From: an uncultured Veillonella sp.
Lineage (GTDB): Bacteria; Bacillota; Negativicutes; Veillonellales; Veillonellaceae
Direction: 5' to 3'
DNA: 8,710 nt
Assembly (NCBI RefSeq): GCF_900545205.1
Contig: NZ_UQYC01000070.1
Coordinates: forward strand, 1 to 8,710
Under the pieces are notes generated by a model. That model saw nothing but the letters and a program-made list of their open reading frames with translations. It searched no databases and was not told the origin of the DNA. A program made the translations under genes and the position numbers. Numbering within the stretch: position 1 is the stretch's first letter; every line of letters starts with the position of its first letter. Below are positions 1 through 5,487 of the stretch, piece after piece.

Positions 1-45
1 TTGTTAAATTCAAGGCACAATGCCTCGTACTGATTTTCATTAAGT

Positions 46-3000
46 TTAAAGGATAATTTTATTATCCAAGGTCTTGTGAGATTTCTGCAACTGGTCTTCT
101 GTAGCAGCACGACCGCTTGAGATATTATCAGGGTCCCAATCTTTGTTTTCCAGACCTGTCACATAGCCGTCCTTACCGTCAACAGCAACTTTCCCTGCCG
201 CAATCTTGCCGTCTTTGCCGTCGATTGTAACTTTATCACCAGCTTTGATTGTGCCTGTAGTACCATCCATTGCGATTTGTTTTGTAGCATCAGAACCCAA
301 TGTCACTTGATCTTTAAGACTTACTTCATAGTTCTTGGAACCATTCGCATTGGTGCTAGGTGTCACAGTAATATTATTACCTGCAGATACCGTTGTGGAT
401 GCAGCTGCTGTAGCTTTATCCAATTGAGATTTATTAACTGCATCATTAGGGTCCGTGCCATCAGCAACATTCGTAATCTTGTTACCGCCGTTATTTAAGC
501 CGTCTTTTGTAAGACTTACTGCATCGCCACCAGCACGATTGATGGTCATGCCATCACCATTGATAACAGTGTTATTACCACCGTTTGTGAAAGTTGTAGA
601 CGTTAACCCCTGTAATTCTTTCGCCAATTTTACATTTAATGTACCGTTACCGTCGGATACAACACCGATATTATTGTCGGATAATTTAGCTGCATCAGCA
701 CCGCCTTTGATAGTTACTGTATCACCTAATTTTCTGTTGCTTACGGCACCCGTATCACCGGCAAAGTTCAAGCCTTTTTCAAGAGTTTTATTGATATCGG
801 AGATATCCTGTTTATTCTTATTGATGTTCTGCGTATTGTTGGCGATATCTCCGGCATTTTTATTGATGTTCTGTTTGTTACCCGCAATATCCTGTTTATT
901 TTTGTCGATGTCGGATCTATTCGTATTAACTTTGTCGTTAACCTTCTTCAACTGATCTTCCGTAGCACCACGACCGGATACAGCCACTGGATTATCCACA
1001 TTCCAATCCGTATTCGTGAGACCTGTTACATGACCTGTATCACCATCTACAGTTACAGGGTGGGCAGCACCGACATTAATTTTATTGCCTAAACCGACAG
1101 TAAATTCCTTACCGCCATTCGCATTCGTACCTTCCGTTACGGTCACATTCGCATCCTTTGCTTTCACAGTGGATGCCTTCGCAGTACCGTTGATAGCTTT
1201 TTGTAACTGGCCATAGTTAACTGCATCATTAGGATTACTACCATCCGCCACGTTGGTAATCTTCTGATTGTTCGCATTGATACCGTTCGGCGTTACATAA
1301 GTCTTACCGCCTACAGTCAAGCCGTCATTGTTGATAGTCGTACTACCGGCAGTAACGCTGTCTAGACCGGTTAACGTTTTCGCCAATTTTACATTTAATG
1401 TATCCGTTCCGTTGGATACAACGCCGATATTATTATCGGATAGTTTTGTCGGATCAGTCACACCACCGACAATATTCGTCTGTTCACCAAATTTACGAGT
1501 AAATTGATTAGCTGTAGCCGATGCAGCTTTCACATCACCGGCATATGCCACGCCCTTATCCATCTCCGAAATAACTGCATGCAATTGACTGCCGTTGATA
1601 GCATCCGTAGAAGTAGCGGAAATACGACCTGCCGCTACATTAGTAACTGTCCGTTCCATGCCTGCCTTGCCGACACTTACGGTGGATGCCGGATTAATAC
1701 CTGCAAAGTTATGTACAGCCCCGTTAATGGTTGCGGAAGGTGTCGCTACAGCTGCTGCCGTTTCAGAACCGGTCCCCAGAGCTACAGCGCTTTCATTATC
1801 TACCTTTGTATTATTACCGATAGCCACAGCATTATTCGCCGTCACGGAAGCATTATTTCCGAGAACCATAGCCCCATCAGCGGAAACATTTGAGTTACTG
1901 CCCACTACATAAGAATTATCGGCCGTAATACTGTTCTTATAGCCGAATGCACCGGACATATTACCTTTAACAGTACCGTCTGTAACAGTTGTAATTTTAT
2001 CCTGATCGGCACCTGCACCACTACCATTTGCTTCCGTCGTGGTCATAACAGTAGCGGAACCGATGGTATTTCCTGCACCGATAGCATACGCCTGATTACC
2101 GTAAATCGTATTCTTGGAACCAACAGCAGCAGACTCTTTCCCGGATTTAGAACCGTCTTTCATATCTAAACCGACCTGGTTCGTATCACCGATAGAGGAT
2201 GAACGATTACCGTAAGCACCAACCTGCGTACCAAGAGCAAGAGAATTTGTTCCCCAACTACGTGTCATGATACCGATGCCGGTACTGGCTACACCTTTAG
2301 TCAAAGAGTTGATACCGATTGCTGTAGAGCCTGTACCATAGGCTTCGCTCAATGTACCGATAGCCGTAGTTGCATCACCGATAGCCGCCGTATTTGCATA
2401 TTTACCTTTTACATTAATAGATGCCGAACCAAGAGTGCCGGCGAATTTATCTTCAATTTCCTTGTTAAAGCTCTTTTTAATACCGTTTCCTGCAGCCAAT
2501 TGAGGCACAGCTGTTTCCAATTCAGTACGAGCCATATCGATATCATCACCGCCGATGGCAACAGATGAATTACCGATAGCTCTTGTATCTGCACCGAGAG
2601 CAAGAGACTGTGTACCATAAGTTTTCGCAGTGCTGCCGATAGCTACACCTTGCGCATATTTAGGGTTAACAGTACCGCCATCATTCTTAATTTTTACATT
2701 TGTTTCCGCAGATGCACCGATAGCCACATCACCACGAGCACCGTAGGAAGCAGCCTCCGCCCCCATAACAACAGCGCCGGATCCAGGATTACCATGATGC
2801 GTAGAAACAATACTCTTTGCGGAACGACCGATAACGATATCCCCGTTTTCCAAAGCTTGTGCCCCTTGACCTATAGCTACTGTACTTGTCGGGATATTCG
2901 TGCCTACAGTACTTTCACCGACTGCTTTTGCACCGTTACCGATGGCTACACTATAATCACCAAGTGCATTAGTTATATCACCAATAGCGATACCACCATT

Positions 3001-3219
3001 ATTTGAGGCCTGCGCTCCGATACCATTTTTAATCGGTGCCCCCAAAGCATCCGTAGGCATCATAACGCCCGTCAACATAACGGCAAGCGCAGTAGCACCT
3101 ACCATTTTAGAAAATACAACCGACAAAGAAGAACGTTTCGTCATGTTCTTTGCCGTTTCCGCTACGACTACGTAACACCCCTTTGTACGATTCCAAATTA
3201 CTTTAAAAACTCGATTCAT
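46..3219 (-). CDS. Trimeric autotransporter adhesin (YadA-like), lacking the C-terminal anchor
   Basis: Surface adhesin of the type Vc secretion family. Numbering is from the ATG at 3219 (1057 aa). Residues 1-25 are an ESPR extended signal region (MNRVFKVIWNRTKGCYVVV), followed by a hydrophobic segment and likely cleavage near residues 58-61. Residues ~65-485 form a YadA-like head with many SVAIG/AIGxxA repeats. A neck follows at ~514-547 (VSVGKAG...ERTVTNVAAG...INGSQL). Two stalk modules (~555-757 and ~817-1045) each carry KLSDNNIGVVS, ITNVADG and GR(G/A)ATEDQL, and flank a coiled coil at ~756-815. An in-frame TTG at 3222 also exists, but AGGAG at 3228-3232 is 8 nt from the ATG, which also matches the usual ESPR start. 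The family needs a C-terminal membrane-anchoring barrel to export its passenger and none is present; the frame stops at 46-48 soon after the second ATEDQL. It could be a pseudogene or a silent cassette. Family call is near certain; functionality is doubtful. Confidence 0.93.
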   Translation of the reverse strand: MNRVFKVIWNRTKGCYVVVAETAKNMTKRSSLSVVFSKMVGATALAVMLTGVMMPTDALGAPIKNGIGAQASNNGGIAIGDITNALGDYSVAIGNGAKAVGESTVGTNIPTSTVAIGQGAQALENGDIVIGRSAKSIVSTHHGNPGSGAVVMGAEAASYGARGDVAIGASAETNVKIKNDGGTVNPKYAQGVAIGSTAKTYGTQSLALGADTRAIGNSSVAIGGDDIDMARTELETAVPQLAAGNGIKKSFNKEIEDKFAGTLGSASINVKGKYANTAAIGDATTAIGTLSEAYGTGSTAIGINSLTKGVASTGIGIMTRSWGTNSLALGTQVGAYGNRSSSIGDTNQVGLDMKDGSKSGKESAAVGSKNTIYGNQAYAIGAGNTIGSATVMTTTEANGSGAGADQDKITTVTDGTVKGNMSGAFGYKNSITADNSYVVGSNSNVSADGAMVLGNNASVTANNAVAIGNNTKVDNESAVALGTGSETAAAVATPSATINGAVHNFAGINPASTVSVGKAGMERTVTNVAAGRISATSTDAINGSQLHAVISEMDKGVAYAGDVKAASATANQFTRKFGEQTNIVGGVTDPTKLSDNNIGVVSNGTDTLNVKLAKTLTGLDSVTAGSTTINNDGLTVGGKTYVTPNGINANNQKITNVADGSNPNDAVNYGQLQKAINGTAKASTVKAKDANVTVTEGTNANGGKEFTVGLGNKINVGAAHPVTVDGDTGHVTGLTNTDWNVDNPVAVSGRGATEDQLKKVNDKVNTNRSDIDKNKQDIAGNKQNINKNAGDIANNTQNINKNKQDISDINKTLEKGLNFAGDTGAVSNRKLGDTVTIKGGADAAKLSDNNIGVVSDGNGTLNVKLAKELQGLTSTTFTNGGNNTVINGDGMTINRAGGDAVSLTKDGLNNGGNKITNVADGTDPNDAVNKSQLDKATAAASTTVSAGNNITVTPSTNANGSKNYEVSLKDQVTLGSDATKQIAMDGTTGTIKAGDKVTIDGKDGKIAAGKVAVDGKDGYVTGLENKDWDPDNISSGRAATEDQLQKSHKTLDNKIIL
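51..67 (-). other. Perfect 7-bp hairpin at the adhesin stop codon
   Basis: GGATAAT and ATTATCC are perfect inverted arms around a 3-nt loop, covering the last codons of the adhesin frame. On the minus strand the hairpin is followed by TTTAAAC, then by a second short hairpin (AGGCA/TGCCT around 14-26). Both are AT-rich or short and lack a convincing U tract, so they would be weak terminators at best. This may equally be a recombination or insertion junction. Confidence 0.3.
619..687 (-). repeat. Adhesin stalk-module repeat, distal copy
   Basis: A 69-bp segment encoding KLSDNNIGVVSDG and the following NVKLAK. It matches 1378-1446 in the same orientation, with about 8 differences by eye. It is the most conserved part of a duplicated stalk module; nearby ITNVADG coding also recurs (about 440-483 versus 1221-1263). 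Confidence 0.85.
795..925 (-). repeat. Heptad-encoding 21-bp tandem repeats in the adhesin coiled coil
   Basis: The minus strand encodes successive seven-residue units such as DIDKNKQ, DIAGNKQ, NINKNAG, DIANNTQ and NINKNKQ. Each has Ile at one core position and usually Asn at the other (the N-at-d pattern known from trimeric autotransporter stalks). DNA similarity is strongest at 42- and 84-bp offsets, for example the two tattgatgttctg copies about 42 bp apart. Such tracts can change length by slippage or recombination in steps that keep the frame. Confidence 0.8.
1378..1446 (-). repeat. Adhesin stalk-module repeat, proximal copy
   Basis: Partner of the repeat at 619-687, encoding KLSDNNIGVVSNG and the following NVKLAK. 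The two copies lie about 760 bp apart, and recombination between them would delete or add one stalk module plus the intervening coiled coil. The spacing is not an exact multiple of a shorter unit, so this is a module duplication and not a tandem microrepeat. Confidence 0.85.
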
Positions 3220-3226
3220 CAATCTT

Positions 3227-3232
3227 ACTCCT
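3227..3232 (-). promoter_or_regulatory. Ribosome binding site deciding the adhesin start
   Basis: The minus strand reads AGGAGT, 8 nt before the ATG at 3219 and 5 nt before the TTG at 3222. The spacing and the preference for ATG support initiation at 3219, giving an N-terminus MNRVFKVIW that matches the ESPR consensus start. Confidence 0.75.
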
Positions 3233-3327
3233 ATAAATTAAACTAACTATATCCACTTACATAAAAATTACAATAACCAAACTGAGACTATATCGATTTT
3301 CTCAAAATTATATAACTAAAATACCAC

Positions 3328-3348
3328 ATTTTACTGTATAAGTAAAAT
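3328..3348. promoter_or_regulatory. Palindromic candidate operator upstream of the adhesin
   Basis: Perfect 8-bp arms ATTTTACT and AGTAAAAT flank a 5-bp centre, a size and symmetry typical of a dimeric repressor site. It lies just downstream of the candidate -10 at 3356-3361, about where transcription would start, and overlaps the -35 zone of an alternative TATAAT at 3307-3312. I cannot assign it to a known regulator. It is AT-rich, so a chance palindrome is possible. Confidence 0.4.
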
Positions 3349-3355
3349 TTTTTTC

Positions 3356-3384
3356 ATTTTATTTTCACATAATTATGCGTTCAA
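3356..3384 (-). promoter_or_regulatory. Candidate sigma-70-type promoter for the adhesin
   Basis: On the minus strand, TTGAAC at 3379-3384 and TAAAAT at 3356-3361 are separated by exactly 17 bp. The predicted start near 3349 would give a leader of about 130 nt. A perfect TATAAT at 3307-3312 is an alternative -10 but lacks a matching -35. The region is very AT-rich, so false matches are likely. Confidence 0.4.
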
Positions 3385-3404
3385 ATTATCAATTTTTCGA
3401 TATA

Positions 3405-3447
3405 CAAAAAATATCGAGGCACCGTCACTCGAACAGTCCTCGATATT
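3405..3447 (-). terminator. Orphan intrinsic-terminator-like hairpin
   Basis: Perfect 10-bp arms AATATCGAGG (3410-3419) and CCTCGATATT (3438-3447) enclose an 18-nt loop. On the minus strand the 3' arm runs into a T tract, as in an intrinsic terminator. The chloride-channel terminator lies over 100 bp earlier, so this hairpin may end a short untranslated RNA or give a second barrier before the adhesin promoter. The extra copy ATATCGA, as TCGATAT at 3397-3403, could pair with the terminator's 3' arm. Confidence 0.6.
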
Positions 3448-3552
3448 CTTATATATACTATTAAATTATTCTATTGAAAAGAATATTCATCATTTAATAC
3501 TTTTGTAGTAGCGATAGAAGAATATATTAACTATTACAACAACAAAAGGATC

Positions 3553-3600
3553 AAAAAAACAAAATGGATGCCCCCTGTAAAATACAGGGAAGCATCCATG
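3553..3600 (-). terminator. Rho-independent terminator of the nrd-clc unit
   Basis: Outer arms ATGGATGC (3564-3571) and GCATCCAT (3592-3599) and inner arms CCCTGT and ACAGGG form a long stem with a short internal mismatch and a 5-nt loop. On the minus strand the stem is followed by TTTTGTTTTTTTG. It begins about a dozen bases past the stop of the chloride-channel gene, as expected for the end of its transcript. Confidence 0.92.
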
Positions 3601-3611
3601 TGTTTAGATTA

Positions 3612-4850
3612 CTATTTATCACTCTTTAGTTTTGACTGAATAATCTGCTCTACCATAAGCGCTGTACCCATAGTTAACGCTATAGGGAACAACATTTCTA
3701 CAGAAAATCTTGAAAGCTCAAGCATAAATACACATGAGGTCATAGGCATTTTTTGTGCAAGTCCTAAAAATGCTACGGCACCGATAAAGGCAGCCATCCC
3801 CAATGATATAGGAGCCACGGCAATAGACCAAAAAGTACCAAATACTATGGCTAACGTACTGCCCAACATCATAGATGGAGTAATACGACCACCATACGCA
3901 CCTGCTGCTAATGCGAGTAATACTGCTGCCCACTTAGAACCAAATAATCCTAATGCATAAGTCCATGTAATATCATTGGTAAAGGTTAATTCGTTCCCGG
4001 CCTTACCATTCCCAAGAATTTCAGGGAAATACATAGCTAATACACCGATAAGTGTAAATGCTACGATAGAAATGGGAATCATAACAGGACTGCTACGATG
4101 AATAGCCGGCAACCTACTTTGTGTAATATTAAATAAAACTACACCTAAGGCAATAATAGCACCTAAGGCAATGGCGAATTCAACATAATGGCTACCCAAG
4201 CTAGGTTGAGCCATTGTATATTGAATAACATCCCCTACACCTGCCTGTCTCGTAACAAAGGTTGCTAATCCACAGCATATAAGAGCAGCACTCATAGCGC
4301 GTATATTCCATGTAAGAAGCAATGTTTCCAACGTAAAAATCGCTGCCGATAACGGTGAATTATAAACCGCTGCCAAGCCAGCACCTGCTGCACAAGCAAT
4401 CAATAGTTGGCGATCTTCTTGTTTAATATCAAAATGTTTAACTAAAAAAGTTGTAATCCCTGCACTGGCTTCACGTGGTGCAACTTCTCGCCCTAATGGT
4501 GAACCAATACCTACGGTAATAATTTGTAAAGTTGCATGTAAAACAGTAGTAATAGGATTCATATCCATTTTACCAGATACAGCCGTTTTAATATCTACAA
4601 CACCTTTACCATATCGGTGAATAAGTACCCAACCAACACCGCCTATAAGACCGCAAATAATCAATGGTATCAATCGCTCTACCGGAGATACACGAGCTAC
4701 AGCAGCGCCAAAACTCATATGATCAGCAGAAGAATAATGATATACAAAGTGCTGAATTCCATGTAATAAATGTGTATAAGAGGCCCCTACTAATCCCGCT
4801 ATAAATCCAACGATAATTATGAGGCCTATTAAACGTTTATCAAATGCCAT
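3612..4850 (-). CDS. ClC-family chloride channel/transporter, divergent selectivity motifs
   Basis: Inner-membrane ClC-type anion channel or H+/anion antiporter, 412 aa, with about ten or more hydrophobic segments and no C-terminal CBS domains. Recognisable ClC signatures are GSPLGREVAP (116-125), containing the likely gating Glu122; AAGAGLAAVYNSPLSAAIFTLE (154-175); and GAYGGRITPSMMLG (317-330), matching the GGIFAPMLALG region of E. coli ClcA. The first selectivity motif is unusual: where ClcA has GSGIPE, this protein has GKGVVD (81-86), so the central anion-coordinating Ser appears replaced by Lys. GREGP is also altered to GREVAP. Ion specificity (chloride, fluoride or other) therefore cannot be assumed. 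The ATG is 2 nt after the nrdG stop, and its GGAG at 4856-4859 lies inside the nrdG end, implying translational coupling. Confidence 0.9.
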   Translation of the reverse strand: MAFDKRLIGLIIIVGFIAGLVGASYTHLLHGIQHFVYHYSSADHMSFGAAVARVSPVERLIPLIICGLIGGVGWVLIHRYGKGVVDIKTAVSGKMDMNPITTVLHATLQIITVGIGSPLGREVAPREASAGITTFLVKHFDIKQEDRQLLIACAAGAGLAAVYNSPLSAAIFTLETLLLTWNIRAMSAALICCGLATFVTRQAGVGDVIQYTMAQPSLGSHYVEFAIALGAIIALGVVLFNITQSRLPAIHRSSPVMIPISIVAFTLIGVLAMYFPEILGNGKAGNELTFTNDITWTYALGLFGSKWAAVLLALAAGAYGGRITPSMMLGSTLAIVFGTFWSIAVAPISLGMAAFIGAVAFLGLAQKMPMTSCVFMLELSRFSVEMLFPIALTMGTALMVEQIIQSKLKSDK

Positions 4851-4852
4851 AC

Positions 4853-5350
4853 TTACTCCATTGCTAATACGACTTCGTCTGTTTCTAATGTTTTCTTAAC
4901 ATCTATAATACGTTGATTAGATGACCCTCTAAATCGCAATGCTGGATCTTTGAGTTCATCTACAAAGCGACCGTCTACGAGAATATCAATTTCATGTAAT
5001 AAAGCGCTTCTCAACTCATCTTCTAAGATATCATCTATTGTATAACCTGAATAGGCCCAAATTTTCTTGTCTGGCGCCGCCGCACGGACTGCCCGCACCA
5101 CCGGCAATAAACCTTGTACATTTTGGAACGGTTCCCCACCTAACAAGGTTAAACCTGAGCATGTTGGACTTTTCACATAGGATACAACTAAATCAGTTTC
5201 AGATTGAGTCCACTCCTTACCGGCATTAAAATCCTGGTATTCTTCATTAAAACAGTTATAACAACAATGTGTACAACCGGTTACGAATATAGATGTACGA
5301 ATACCTTCCCCATTGGCAATATCATATTGTCTTATTTGCCCATATCTCAT
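4853..5350 (-). CDS. nrdG: Anaerobic ribonucleoside-triphosphate reductase activating protein (radical SAM)
   Basis: Cytoplasmic [4Fe-4S] activase that uses S-adenosylmethionine to generate the glycyl radical on NrdD. From the ATG at 5350 it has 165 aa, normal for the family. The radical-SAM cluster motif C-x3-C-x2-C is at Cys26, Cys30 and Cys33 (GCTHCCYNCFN), preceded by NGEGIRTSIFVTG; LLGGEPF is the SAM-binding GGE motif. Cys29 is an extra cysteine inside the cluster loop. The frame stays open upstream to a TTG at 5377 and an ATG at 5362, but TGGAGG at 5356-5361 overlaps the latter and sits 5 nt before the ATG at 5350, which is chosen. It lies downstream of nrdD, separated by a 137-bp gap with a strong hairpin, and is tightly coupled to the chloride-channel gene. 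Confidence 0.96.
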   Translation of the reverse strand: MRYGQIRQYDIANGEGIRTSIFVTGCTHCCYNCFNEEYQDFNAGKEWTQSETDLVVSYVKSPTCSGLTLLGGEPFQNVQGLLPVVRAVRAAAPDKKIWAYSGYTIDDILEDELRSALLHEIDILVDGRFVDELKDPALRFRGSSNQRIIDVKKTLETDEVVLAME

Positions 5351-5355
5351 AATTA

Positions 5356-5361
5356 CCTCCA
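5356..5361 (-). promoter_or_regulatory. Ribosome binding site deciding the nrdG start
   Basis: The minus strand reads TGGAGG with 5 nt to the ATG at 5350. The competing ATG at 5362 overlaps this site and has no better site of its own, and the TTG at 5377 is weaker still. Confidence 0.8.
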
Positions 5362-5386
5362 TAGTAGTGGTAATCAACTTTGACTA

Positions 5387-5402
5387 ACACTATATAGATA
5401 TA
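5387..5402. promoter_or_regulatory. Possible NrdR-like box at the nrdG promoter
   Basis: The plus strand begins ACACTATATA, a perfect left half of the NrdR box consensus (acaCwAtATaTwGtgt), but the right half is poor. It overlaps the candidate nrdG -10. A partner 32 bp away (5419-5434) matches only about 10 of 16 positions. This is much weaker than the pair upstream of nrdD. Confidence 0.25.
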
Positions 5403-5418
5403 TTTCTATTTCTTACAA
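5389..5418 (-). promoter_or_regulatory. Candidate internal promoter for nrdG-clc
   Basis: TTGTAA (5413-5418) and TATAGT (5389-5394) are separated by 18 bp on the minus strand, just after the nrdD-nrdG hairpin. It would allow nrdG and the chloride-channel gene to be transcribed independently of nrdD. The sequence is AT-rich, so the match is only suggestive. Confidence 0.35.
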
Positions 5419-5423
5419 ACGCA

Positions 5424-5454
5424 GTAAAAGCTGTGCCTTAAGCACAGCTTTTAC
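5424..5454 (-). terminator. Perfect 13-bp hairpin between nrdD and nrdG
   Basis: GTAAAAGCTGTGC (5424-5436) and GCACAGCTTTTAC (5442-5454) pair perfectly around the loop CTTAA. The core GCTGTGC/GCACAGC is followed by four T on either strand, as in a bidirectional terminator, but there is no longer U tract. It may partially terminate after nrdD, or stabilise the nrdD 3' end by processing and so set the nrdD:nrdG ratio. Confidence 0.65.
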
Positions 5455-5487
5455 CATGTATTTATAGTAACTATAATTCTAATAATT

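Larger units (their letters stand above)
3220..3611. other. AT-rich intergenic region upstream of the adhesin
   Basis: About 390 bp without a convincing gene. From right to left on the transcribed minus strand it holds the terminator of the chloride-channel gene, roughly 100 bp of unassigned AT-rich sequence, an orphan terminator-like hairpin, a candidate adhesin promoter, an A7 tract, a palindrome and the adhesin ribosome binding site. I found no open frame in it longer than a few codons with a good start signal. Confidence 0.6.

Noticed and set aside
13..27. Short hairpin AGGCA/TGCCT at the window edge as the adhesin terminator
   Set aside because: The stem is only 5-6 bp and lacks a T tract on the minus strand, and the region may still be coding in another frame.
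795..925. Short-period repeats resembling a CRISPR array
   Set aside because: The 21-bp period is in frame and encodes coiled-coil heptads; there are no unique spacers of constant length.
277..1912. Several plus-strand open frames of 70-170 codons across the adhesin gene
   Set aside because: They are antisense shadows of a repetitive, stop-poor coding sequence; their translations show no domain, signal or good ribosome binding site.
3220..3222. TTG start for the adhesin
   Set aside because: The adjacent ATG at 3219 has better spacing (8 nt) to AGGAG and matches the expected signal-region start.
5351..5377. Longer nrdG from TTG at 5377 or ATG at 5362
   Set aside because: The strong TGGAGG immediately precedes the ATG at 5350, and the shorter protein has the normal NrdG length and N-terminus.
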